A stretch of 64,000 nucleotides of DNA from positions 2,046,001 through 2,110,000 of the forward strand of contig NZ_OZ241968.1 of the NCBI RefSeq assembly GCF_965204125.1, written 5' to 3'. Made by a program: the position numbers and the translations under genes. The notes under the pieces are model-generated. The model saw only the letters and a program-made list of their open reading frames with translations. It was not told where the DNA came from and did not search any database. Source of the stretch: Poriferisodalis sp965204125. GTDB taxonomy: Bacteria > Actinomycetota > Acidimicrobiia > Acidimicrobiales > Poriferisodalaceae. Positions 45,493 to 52,815 of the stretch are shown here, piece by piece (the stretch's first letter is position 1; the number at the start of each line of letters is the position of its first letter).

Positions 45493-45531
45493 GCGGCGCG
45501 CAAGTGGGCAGGCCGTCGTGAGCGGCGCGCA
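45483..45531 (+). repeat. 29-bp tandem duplication at the ilvB-ilvN junction
   Basis: GCCGTCGTGAGCGGCGCGCA occurs at 45483-45502 and again at 45512-45531, both containing the GTGA stop/start overlap. The ancestral arrangement was probably ilvB TGA overlapping ilvN GTG. After duplication the first GTG opens a ten-codon frame (45489-45521) that ends at TGA overlapping the true ilvN GTG at 45518. Confidence 0.8.
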
Positions 45532-46087
45532 GGGCACCAACCTGTCCCCTGAGGAATCGGCGGTGGTGAGCCTGCCGCAGGAACCCGACCTGCACATCTT
45601 CGCGGCCATCGTGGAGAACAAGTTCGGCGTTCTTGCGCGGATCGCAGGGCTGTTCAGCCGGCGTGGCTTCAACATCTTCTCGCTGGCAGTGGCCCCGACG
45701 GCCGATCCCTCCTACAGCCGCATCACGATCGTGGTTGACGTCCACAACACCGACGTCAACCAGATCGCGAAGCAGCTCGACAAGCTCGTCAACGTCATCA
45801 ACATCAGCGAGCTGCACCCGTCCGATTCGCTCGAGCGGGAGCTGATGCTGGCCCGCGTCGGCGCCGCCGATCTCGAAGCCGTCACCGATGTGATCTCCGA
45901 ATACGGCGGCGAAGTGCTCGATCACGCCGATGGCGAGGCCATTGTGAGCGTGAGCGCACATCCAGACCGGCTCGACCGGTGCGAGCGCCAACTGCGTCCG
46001 TTCGGTCTGCACGTGCTGCAGCGCACGGGCCGCATTGCGCTGCGGGCGCTCGATGCCGATGAGCCCGCCGTCGGCATGACCGCCTGA
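45518..46087 (+). CDS. ilvN: Acetolactate synthase small (regulatory) subunit
   Basis: 189 residues, GTG start. The N-terminal ACT domain reads IFAAIVENKFGVLARIAGLFSRRGFNIFSLAV, followed by a second ACT-like half with the ELMLARVGAADLEAVTDVISEYGGEVLDH segment. The subunit activates IlvB and gives valine feedback inhibition. A 17-residue Ser/Glu extension precedes the ACT domain. The start lies in a duplicated segment: a ten-codon frame begins at the upstream copy and stops at TGA over this GTG, so ribosomes leaving ilvB may reach ilvN through it. Confidence 0.95.
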   Translation: MSGAQGTNLSPEESAVVSLPQEPDLHIFAAIVENKFGVLARIAGLFSRRGFNIFSLAVAPTADPSYSRITIVVDVHNTDVNQIAKQLDKLVNVINISELHPSDSLERELMLARVGAADLEAVTDVISEYGGEVLDHADGEAIVSVSAHPDRLDRCERQLRPFGLHVLQRTGRIALRALDADEPAVGMTA

Positions 46088-46133
46088 GGCTGGCAGACTC
46101 CCGCCAACGCCGACTCGGAGAGGAACTATACGA

Positions 46134-47171
46134 ATGCCCGCGACCATCTATTACGAAGAAGACGCAGAACTCAGCCAGCTGGCAGGCCGCACTGTGGCGG
46201 TCATGGGTTATGGATCGCAGGGTCACGCTCACGCCCTGAACTTGCGCGACAGCGGCGTGGATGTCGTGGTGGGGTTGCGGGAAGGCTCGTCGTCTCGTGC
46301 CAAGGCCGAGGCCGAGGGCCTGCGGGTCGCCTCTGTCGCAGACGCCGCCGCCGAGGCCGACATCATCATGATGGCGCTGCCCGATACCGACCAGGCCGCC
46401 ATCTACGAGGATTCGATCGCGCCGAACCTGCAGCCGGGCAATGCGGTCGCCTTCTCGCATGGCTTCAACATTCACTTCGGCCAGATCAGCCCGCCTGACG
46501 ACGTGGACGTGTGGATGATCGCCCCCAAGGGACCGGGCCACAACGTCCGGCGCACCTACGTCGAGGGCGGCGGCGTCCCGGCGCTCGTGGCGATTCACCA
46601 GGACGCCAGCGGGCGTGCGCTGGCCGACGCGCTGGCCTATGCAAAGGGCATCGGCGGCACACGGGGCGGCGTGCTGACGACCACGTTCGCCGAAGAAACC
46701 GAGACCGACCTGTTCGGCGAGCAGGTCGTGCTCTGCGGCGGCCTCACCGAGCTGATCCGGGCTGGCTACGAGACCTTGGTGGAGGCTGGCTACCAGCCCG
46801 AGTCGGCCTACTTCGAGACGCTGCACGAGGTGAAGCTGATCGTCGACTTCATCTACGAGGCGGGCATCTCGGGCATGCGCTACTCCATCTCGACCACAGC
46901 CGAGTACGGCGACATGACCCGCGGCGCACGCATCATCACCGACGAGACGCGAGCGGAGATGAAGCGCATCCTTGCGGAGATCCAGGACGGCAGCTTCGCC
47001 CGGGAGTGGATCGACGAGAACCGCAACGGGCTGCCCAACTACCGCCGGATGGTCGAGGAAGGCAAGCAGCACCCCATCGAGCAGGTCGGCGCGGAGCTGC
47101 GGGCGATGATGCCGTGGATTACCGCGGGCCGCCAGGACGTCACCGCGGCCTCGGGCGGCGCTGTCTCCTGA
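46134..47171 (+). CDS. ilvC: Ketol-acid reductoisomerase, class I
   Basis: 345 residues. IlvC isomerises and reduces acetolactate, the second step of branched-chain synthesis. The Rossmann motif is VMGYGSQGHAHALNLRDSG, and the specificity loop LREGSSSRAKAEAEG has serines suited to NADPH. Metal-binding acidic residues lie in TFAEETETDLFGEQ and in the C-terminal knot (EAGISGMRYSISTTAEYGD). Length fits class I. It ends in an Ala/Gly/Ser tail. The operon ilvB-ilvN-ilvC is complete; ilvD, ilvE and leu genes are not adjacent. Confidence 0.97.
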   Translation: MPATIYYEEDAELSQLAGRTVAVMGYGSQGHAHALNLRDSGVDVVVGLREGSSSRAKAEAEGLRVASVADAAAEADIIMMALPDTDQAAIYEDSIAPNLQPGNAVAFSHGFNIHFGQISPPDDVDVWMIAPKGPGHNVRRTYVEGGGVPALVAIHQDASGRALADALAYAKGIGGTRGGVLTTTFAEETETDLFGEQVVLCGGLTELIRAGYETLVEAGYQPESAYFETLHEVKLIVDFIYEAGISGMRYSISTTAEYGDMTRGARIITDETRAEMKRILAEIQDGSFAREWIDENRNGLPNYRRMVEEGKQHPIEQVGAELRAMMPWITAGRQDVTAASGGAVS

Positions 47172-47250
47172 GCCTCTGAGCATCTCGCGCTTGACGGCGC
47201 GCCCAGTTCGGGGCACCTGAGACGCAGCAGCGCAGTGGCAGAATCGGGGC

Positions 47251-47874
47251 GTGGTCGACGTTGTCGTAACGCCGGTGCGGGTGCCCGCTGCGGGTGACCT
47301 GCTCGTGGCGACGCCGCGTCTGGTGGATCCCAACTTCGATCGCACGGTCGTGTTCGTGATCGAGCACCAGGAAGCGGGAACGTTGGGCGTGGTCATCAAC
47401 CGCGTGTCGGATATCTCGTGCGTCGCCGCGGTTCCGCGCTGGGCATCACATTTTGCCGAGGAGGCGGCCGTCGGGCTCGGCGGGCCGGTAGAGCCGCAGG
47501 GTCTGCTGGCGCTCGGTGCAACGATGGATCCCGCGGCCGGCGAATCACTGCCGCCCCAAGGCTCGGGCGCCGAGTCGTCCGAGGCCGGCGGCGTGTGGCG
47601 CACCGTCAACGGGACGGTCGGGCTGGTCGACCTCACCGCCGATCCGGCCGAACTGGACACCGCAGTCGTTGCCGTCCGGATCTATGGCGGGCACGCGGGG
47701 TGGGGGCCCGGCCAGTTGCGAGGCGAGCTGCAGTCGGGCTGCTGGTGGGTGTTCGATTCGATGCCCGGCGACCTGACTGCCGATGCCACCACGCTCTGGT
47801 ACGACGTGCTCGCGCGCCAGTCACCGCCCGCCCGGCTGCTGGCCCACTATCCCGACGACCCCGCGCAGAATTAG
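47251..47874 (+). CDS. YqgE/AlgH family protein (UPF0301)
   Basis: 207 residues, GTG start. GDLLVATPRLVDPNFDRTVVFVIEHQEAGTLGVVINR is the unmistakable family start, followed by GLGGPVEPQGLLALG and RIYGGHAGWGPGQLRGEL. Members are soluble, of unknown biochemistry; AlgH influences alginate regulation in Pseudomonas. An insertion (about 95-115, Pro/Ser/Gly rich) separates the halves. It follows ilvC by 79 bases and precedes two RDD genes. Confidence 0.9.
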   Translation: MVDVVVTPVRVPAAGDLLVATPRLVDPNFDRTVVFVIEHQEAGTLGVVINRVSDISCVAAVPRWASHFAEEAAVGLGGPVEPQGLLALGATMDPAAGESLPPQGSGAESSEAGGVWRTVNGTVGLVDLTADPAELDTAVVAVRIYGGHAGWGPGQLRGELQSGCWWVFDSMPGDLTADATTLWYDVLARQSPPARLLAHYPDDPAQN

Positions 47875-47916
47875 CATGCGCGGACCGGCCGGCCACGATT
47901 ACTGCGGAGGCGACCC

Positions 47917-48435
47917 TTGAGCGATTTCAGCGAACCACCCATGTCAGACGGAGGTCAGCGCACAGGCTGGGCCGAACTCGGATCCGGCGAGACCGTCGAG
48001 TTGGCCCGGCCGGGAGCACGCTTCGGAGGTCGGATCCTCGACATCATCATCGCCGCCATCATCAACTTCGTGATCGTGCTGGTCATTGTGGCCGGGTCGG
48101 TTGACTCTGATGACACGGATCTGTCGACGGGCGGGTTTTTCGGCACGATGCTGATCTTCTTGGCCATCTGGCTCGTGTACGAGGTCGTGCAGGTCGCCAT
48201 CTGGGGTCAGACGCTCGGCAAGCGGATGACCGGCATCAAGGTGATTCACGCCACGCACGGCGGCGTGCCCGGCTGGGGCAAGGCACTCGGTAGGTGGGCG
48301 ATACCGGGTCTGGTCTTTCTGATCCCGTTCATCGGTGGGTTGGTTTCCATGCTGTGCTATCTCAGCCTCACGTGGGACCGCGTCTACCAGGGATGGCACG
48401 ACAAGTCGGCCGGCACCCTCGTCGTACGCACCTGA
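47917..48435 (+). CDS. RDD-family membrane protein (first of two)
   Basis: 172 residues. A TTG start fits best, with GGAGG six bases upstream; an ATG at 47941 is the alternative. The RDD signature is GARFGGRILDIIIAAIINFV (Arg and Asp in helix 1). Then come a second helix (TMLIFLAIWLVYEVVQVAIW), the GQTLGKRMTGIKVI motif, and LSLTWDRVYQGWHDKSAGTLVVR at the end. The N-terminus has a short cytosolic GWAELGSGETVELARPG leader shared with its neighbour. RDD proteins are small four-helix membrane proteins, some acting in Na+/H+ exchange; function here is unknown. Confidence 0.85.
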   Translation: MSDFSEPPMSDGGQRTGWAELGSGETVELARPGARFGGRILDIIIAAIINFVIVLVIVAGSVDSDDTDLSTGGFFGTMLIFLAIWLVYEVVQVAIWGQTLGKRMTGIKVIHATHGGVPGWGKALGRWAIPGLVFLIPFIGGLVSMLCYLSLTWDRVYQGWHDKSAGTLVVRT

Positions 48436-48479
48436 GCAGGCCGCCCATCCGGCCGGGTCGACGAGGTCGAGAAAGCTGA

Positions 48480-49025
48480 ATGACCGACTCCGACCGGCTG
48501 CGTGTTTCAGGCGACGAGTGGCAGTCCGGCTGGGCTCGGCTCGCATCGGGCCAGACCGTTCAGCTGGCCCGGCCAATCGAGCGCCTCGGCGCCCGCACTC
48601 TCGACGCGGTGATTGTCACGGCTCCGGCGGGCATCTGGGCATTCATCCGAGGTCGGGACGCCCTTGTCGTCGATGAGGGCACGAACATCACGACGCTCGG
48701 AGCGCTGGTCCTGGCTGCGTTCGGGGCGTTTCTGCTGACGGCGCTGGTGGACGTCGTCTACGAGGTCGTGCCTACGGCCGTTTGGGGCCAAACGCTCGGC
48801 AAGCGAATTCTCGGGATCAAGGTCGTGGATGTCGCTTCAGGCGGAGTTCCTGGCTGGCGCAAGTCACTTGGCCGATGGGCCGTGCTGATACTGCCTCTCG
48901 CTGTGCCCTATGTCCAAATCCCCGGTGCGCTCTTCTTCCTGCTGTGCGTGCTGACCATCGGTCATGAACCGTTCTACCGGGGCTGGCATGACAAGGCGGC
49001 GGGCACGCTGGTGATCAAGAAGTGA
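48480..49025 (+). CDS. RDD-family membrane protein (second of two)
   Basis: 181 residues, ATG start. Paralogue of the preceding gene: the same leader (GWARLASGQTVQLARPIERLGARTLD), the same AVWGQTLGKRILGIKVVDVASGGVPGWRKSLGRWA, and the end PFYRGWHDKAAGTLVIKK. The two lie 44 bases apart on the same strand, so they are a tandem duplication that has diverged. A third relative is at 57688-58302 and a fragment at 56994-57225. Heteromers of tandem RDD proteins are possible but not known here. The converging serC gene begins 28 bases beyond the stop. Confidence 0.85.
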   Translation: MTDSDRLRVSGDEWQSGWARLASGQTVQLARPIERLGARTLDAVIVTAPAGIWAFIRGRDALVVDEGTNITTLGALVLAAFGAFLLTALVDVVYEVVPTAVWGQTLGKRILGIKVVDVASGGVPGWRKSLGRWAVLILPLAVPYVQIPGALFFLLCVLTIGHEPFYRGWHDKAAGTLVIKK

Positions 49026-49053
49026 GGCGCGCCAGCCGTTGGTGGATGCGGCG

Positions 49054-50202
49054 CTAGAGCCGCTCCACGATGTAGTCGATGCATGCGGTCAGCGCCTCGG
49101 CATCGGCCGGATCGATTGCAGGGAATGCAGCGATGCGCAGCTGGTTGCGGCCCAGCTTGCGGTAGCCCTCGGTGTCCACGATGTCGTTGGCGCGCAGTAC
49201 TGCCGCGATGTCGTCCGCGCTGACGCCCTCGAAGTCGATGGTGCACACGACAGGGGAGCGCATGGCCTCATCTGCAACGAACGGCGCGGCGAAGTCGCGT
49301 TCTGCTGCCCAGCCGTACACGGCACCGCTGGATGCGGCCGAGCGGGACGCAGCCCAGCCGAGCCCGCCGCCGTCGAGCATCCACTCTGCGGTCTCGAGCG
49401 TCAGCAGGATCGTGGCAAGCGCCGGGGTGTTGTAGGTCTGATCCTGGCGAGAATTGCGGGCGGCGATTGCCAAATCGAGCGTGGCGGGCTTGTAGCGATC
49501 CGAAGCATCGATCCGCTCGATCCGCTCAATGGCTGCCGGCGAGCACAGTGCGATGAACAGCCCGCCATCGGCCGCGAACGCCTTCTGTGGAGCGAAGTAG
49601 TAGCAGTCGACATCGCGGGGATCCCATGTCATCGCTCCGGCCGCCGAGGTGGCGTCGACCATGACCAGTGCCGGCGGCACGCCTTGCCGGCACGGGTCAA
49701 GTTGCGGCTGCGTCAGCGGCATCGCCACGCCGGTCGACGTTTCGTTGTGCGTCAGCGCGTACACGTCGACCTCGGCGGGATCCGCCGCCGCGGGCACGGG
49801 GTGGCTGCCGTACGGCGCTGTGATGACCACCGGGTCGTCCAGGTGCGGGGCGGCAGCAGTGACTGCCGAGAACTTCTCCGAGAACTCGCCGAAGGTCAGG
49901 TGCTGGGTGCGCCGCTCGATCAGAGAGAAAGCCGCAGCGTCCCAGAAGCCGGTGCTGCCGCCGTTGCCCAGCACCACCTCCCAGCCGTCGCTGAGTCCGA
50001 ACAGCTCGGTCATGGCTGCGCGCAGCCGACCCACCACTGATCGCACTCCAGTGCGACGATGCGACGTGCCCATGTAGTCGAGTGCACGAGCCTCGAGCGC
50101 CTTGACGGCCTCGGGTCGAACCTTGGACGGGCCGGAGCCAAAACGCCCGTCGGCAGGCCGCAGTTCTGCGGGAATCGAAATCGATGGGGGAGTGCCAGCC
50201 AT
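49054..50202 (-). CDS. serC: Phosphoserine aminotransferase
   Basis: 382 residues. SerC transaminates 3-phosphohydroxypyruvate to phosphoserine. The PLP lysine is in YYFAPQKAFAADGG. ADGRFGSGPSKVRPEAV, LGNGGSTGFWDAAAFSL and the cofactor loop VDATSAAGAM are typical of the actinobacterial type. The C-terminal motif EGYRKLGRNQLRIAAFPAIDP is complete. It is divergent from the aspartate aminotransferase gene and close to serA, so two steps of serine synthesis are linked. Confidence 0.95.
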   Translation of the reverse strand: MAGTPPSISIPAELRPADGRFGSGPSKVRPEAVKALEARALDYMGTSHRRTGVRSVVGRLRAAMTELFGLSDGWEVVLGNGGSTGFWDAAAFSLIERRTQHLTFGEFSEKFSAVTAAAPHLDDPVVITAPYGSHPVPAAADPAEVDVYALTHNETSTGVAMPLTQPQLDPCRQGVPPALVMVDATSAAGAMTWDPRDVDCYYFAPQKAFAADGGLFIALCSPAAIERIERIDASDRYKPATLDLAIAARNSRQDQTYNTPALATILLTLETAEWMLDGGGLGWAASRSAASSGAVYGWAAERDFAAPFVADEAMRSPVVCTIDFEGVSADDIAAVLRANDIVDTEGYRKLGRNQLRIAAFPAIDPADAEALTACIDYIVERL

Positions 50203-50249
50203 TGGCTGCCACTATTGCGCCCGGCCGTGCTGCCGACAACCACATTTTC

Positions 50250-50261
50250 GCAACAAGTTGC
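50250..50261. promoter_or_regulatory. Dyad in the serC/aminotransferase divergent region
   Basis: GCAAC-AA-GTTGC is a perfect 5-bp inverted repeat about 48 bases from the serC start and 79 bases from the aminotransferase start. CGCAAC is repeated once more at 50271-50276. It lies where an operator for both divergent genes would be expected. No regulator gene is nearby. Confidence 0.3.
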
Positions 50262-50339
50262 CGATGGTGGCGCAACGTGACTTGGCGGCGAGACTGTCGG
50301 GCGTTCGCGGCAGCGCGTCGAGCAGACGGGAGACGCCCA

Positions 50340-51533
50340 ATGAGCAATCGAGTTTCCACAGCGCTGGCGGGCATCGCACCGTCGGCAACCTTGGCGGTGG
50401 ATGCCAAGGCCAAGGCGCTGCGGGCGGCGGGGGAGAACGTGGTCGGCTTCGGCGCCGGCGAGCCCGATTTTCCGACCCCTCCCCACATCGTGGATGCAGC
50501 GGTGGCCGCTTGCCGCGATGTCGCCAATCACCGCTATTCGCCGGCCGGAGGGCAACCCGCGCTGAAAGCCGCTCTGGCAGCCAAGACCAAGCGAGACAGC
50601 GGTCTCGACTGGGATGCCAGCCAGTTCCTGGTCACCAATGGCGGCAAGCAAGCCGTCTACAACACCATGGCTGCGCTGGTGGACCCCGGCGACGAAGTGC
50701 TGCTGCCTGCGCCCTACTGGACGACGTATCCCGAAGCGATCCGCGTCTTCGGAGGCGTCCCGGTGGAGGTGTTCGCCGGCATCGAGTCGGGCTTCCGGGT
50801 CAGTGTCGAACAGCTCGAAGCGGCGCGAACCGACCGCACCAAGGCCCTGCTGTTCGTCTCACCGTCGAACCCGACCGGAGCCATCTACCCGCACGACGAG
50901 ATCGTGGCGATCGGCCAGTGGGCCGTCGAGCACGGATTGTGGGTGATCACCGACGAGATCTACGAGCACCTGACCTACGGCGACGCCGAGCACCACTCGC
51001 TTCCCGTACTGGTGCCCGAGATCGCCGACCGCTGCGTGGTGCTGAACGGCGTGGCCAAGACCTACGCCATGACGGGCTGGCGGGTCGGCTGGATGGCCGG
51101 GCCGTCCGACGTAATCGCTGCGGCCACCAACCTGCAGAGCCATGCCACGTCCAACGTCTGCAACGTGGCTCAGGCGGCGGCACTCGCAGCGGTCTCGGGA
51201 GATCTCGAGGCGGTGGCGATGATGCGATCAGCGTTCGACGTGCGGCGTCAGCGCATCACCGAGATGCTCAGCGCCATCGAGGGCGTGGACTGCCCCGAGC
51301 CCGAAGGCGCCTTCTACGCATTCCCCAACATGGAGGGGCTGCTGGGACGCCGCTACGGCGGCACGGAAGTCACGACCACGCTCGAGTTGGCGGCGGCCGT
51401 GCTCGAGCACGCCAAGGTCGCCTTCGTGCCCGGCGAGGCCTTCGGCGCCCCCGGCTACGCGCGCTTCTCGTTCGCTCTCGGGCTCGACGACCTGGCCGAA
51501 GGCATCAGCCGCATCGCAGACCTGGTCGGGTGA
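50340..51533 (+). CDS. aspC: Aspartate aminotransferase, class I
   Basis: 397 residues from ATG. It transfers an amino group between aspartate and 2-oxoglutarate. VVGFGAGEPDFPTPPHI, HRYSPAGGQPALKAAL, SPSNPTGAIYPHDE, the PLP lysine in NGVAKTYAMTGWRVGWMAGP, and the C-terminal ARFSFALGLDDLAEG mark subgroup Ib (Thermus/Bacillus type). Some of these enzymes also act on prephenate. It sits one base upstream of serA and divergent from serC; grouping an amino-group donor with serine synthesis genes is metabolically sensible. Confidence 0.93.
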   Translation: MSNRVSTALAGIAPSATLAVDAKAKALRAAGENVVGFGAGEPDFPTPPHIVDAAVAACRDVANHRYSPAGGQPALKAALAAKTKRDSGLDWDASQFLVTNGGKQAVYNTMAALVDPGDEVLLPAPYWTTYPEAIRVFGGVPVEVFAGIESGFRVSVEQLEAARTDRTKALLFVSPSNPTGAIYPHDEIVAIGQWAVEHGLWVITDEIYEHLTYGDAEHHSLPVLVPEIADRCVVLNGVAKTYAMTGWRVGWMAGPSDVIAAATNLQSHATSNVCNVAQAAALAAVSGDLEAVAMMRSAFDVRRQRITEMLSAIEGVDCPEPEGAFYAFPNMEGLLGRRYGGTEVTTTLELAAAVLEHAKVAFVPGEAFGAPGYARFSFALGLDDLAEGISRIADLVG

Positions 51534-51534
51534 C

Positions 51535-52476
51535 ATGGCACGAGTCTTGGTCGCCGAGACGTTGGCCGCTGCCGGTCTCGACCTGCTGCGCGCTGCCGGC
51601 CACGACGTCGACATCCGTACGGGGCTCAGCTCCGACGAGTTGCGTGACGCCATCGCCGGGGCACAGGCGCTGGTCATCCGTTCGGCGACTCGGGTCGATG
51701 CTGATCTCTTGGCAGCCGGCGATTCGCTCGTCGTCGTGGGGCGTGCCGGCGTAGGGCTCGACAACGTCGATGTGGCCGCTGCAACCGAGCGCGGCGTGCT
51801 CGTGTGTAACGCGCCGTCCAGCAACGTGGTGTCTGCGGCAGAGATGACCGTGGCGCTCATGCTGGCGCTGGCTCGCCATGTGCCTCAAGCACACCAAGCA
51901 CTCGCGGACGGCCGCTGGGAGCGCAGCCGCTGGGGCGGCATGGAGATCTACCGCAAGACGATCGGGATCGTGGGCCTCGGCCGAGTCGGCCGCTTGGTCG
52001 CACAGCGGATCGCACCGTTCGACGTAGCGCTCATCTCCTACGACCCCTATGTGAGCGCGGAATCCGGCCGAGCCGCCGATGTCGAGATGGTCGAGTTCGA
52101 CGAACTGCTGGAGCGATCGGACATCATCACGCTGCACATGCCCCGCACGCCCGAGACGGCGGGGCTGCTGGGAGCCGAGAACCTGGCAAAGTGCCGCCCG
52201 CATGCGTTGATCGTCAACACCGCCCGTGGAGGCATTCTCGACGAGGCGGCGGCTGCCGCAGCTTTGGAGGCCGGGCGCCTTGGCGGCGTAGCAGTAGATG
52301 TCTACGCAACCGAACCGGCAACCGAGTCGCCGCTGTTCGGCCGACCCGATGTGGTGGCCACACCGCACCTCGGCGCCAGCACCACCGAGGCCCAAGACCG
52401 CGCCGGCACCCAGATCGCCGAACAGGTCAACCTGGCCCTAGCCGGCGACCCCGTGCCCTACGCCGTCAACGCCTAG
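51535..52476 (+). CDS. serA: D-3-phosphoglycerate dehydrogenase, short form
   Basis: 313 residues. SerA oxidises 3-phosphoglycerate, the first step to serine. Substrate and cofactor domains are complete: VGRAGVGLDNVDVAAATERGVLVCNAP, NAD motif GIVGLGRVGRLVAQ, catalytic NTARGGILDE and TPHLGASTTEAQDRAG. It ends at PYAVNA, exactly where the actinobacterial enzyme normally continues into an intervening and an ACT domain, so the allosteric serine-binding part is missing. Short 2-hydroxyacid dehydrogenases exist, but the AGDPVPYAVN end is SerA-like. Its last 90 bases are repeated at 57233-57322, with only synonymous changes. It lies one base after the aminotransferase stop. Confidence 0.9.
   Translation: MARVLVAETLAAAGLDLLRAAGHDVDIRTGLSSDELRDAIAGAQALVIRSATRVDADLLAAGDSLVVVGRAGVGLDNVDVAAATERGVLVCNAPSSNVVSAAEMTVALMLALARHVPQAHQALADGRWERSRWGGMEIYRKTIGIVGLGRVGRLVAQRIAPFDVALISYDPYVSAESGRAADVEMVEFDELLERSDIITLHMPRTPETAGLLGAENLAKCRPHALIVNTARGGILDEAAAAAALEAGRLGGVAVDVYATEPATESPLFGRPDVVATPHLGASTTEAQDRAGTQIAEQVNLALAGDPVPYAVNA
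52387..52476 (+). repeat. serA 3'-end direct repeat, copy 1
   Basis: The last 29 codons and stop of serA. The same 90 bases recur in the same orientation at 57233-57322, 85 of 90 identical, all five differences being at third codon positions. The repeats bracket 4.76 kb of accessory genes. Confidence 0.85.
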
Positions 52477-52507
52477 CAGCAAATCCTCTGGATAAGGAGC
52501 ACCCACG

Positions 52508-52777
52508 ATGGCAATTCTCGACCTTCGCCCCGGCTGCGAGTGCTGTGACCGCGATCTGCCGCCCGAGTCGCCTGAGGCAACGATCTGCACGTTCGAGTGC
52601 ACATTCTGTGCAAGCTGCGCAGAAGACCTGAACTGGACCTGCAAGAACTGCGGCGGCAACCTCGTGCCCCGTCCGATCCGCCCCGCCCGTGCTCTCGCCG
52701 CGAATCCCCCGACCGCAGAGCGCACCTTGGACCCAACCGGCTGCCCCGCTCATGACTCGGTGACATCTGCCAGCTGA
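52508..52777 (+). CDS. DUF1272 zinc-ribbon protein
   Basis: 89 residues. The first 55 carry LDLRPGCECCDRDLPPES, ICTFECTFCASCAEDL and CKNCGGNLV, a run of paired cysteines that bind zinc. This matches the small DUF1272 (COG3813-like) proteins of unknown role. The C-terminal 30 residues are disordered. An AAGGAGC site lies about 12 bases before the ATG. It is the first gene beyond serA, inside the segment bounded by the serA 3'-end repeats. Confidence 0.88.
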   Translation: MAILDLRPGCECCDRDLPPESPEATICTFECTFCASCAEDLNWTCKNCGGNLVPRPIRPARALAANPPTAERTLDPTGCPAHDSVTSAS

Positions 52778-52785
52778 GCCTCCGC

Positions 52786-52804
52786 GCCGGTTCGGCTAAC
52801 CGGC
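52786..52804. terminator. Hairpin between convergent DUF1272 and dGTPase genes
   Basis: GCCGGTT / AACCGGC, a 7-bp perfect stem with a 5-base loop, is midway between the two stops. It has no T-run. It is probably a bidirectional 3'-end structure. Confidence 0.5.
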
Positions 52805-52815
52805 CGCGACTGCTG

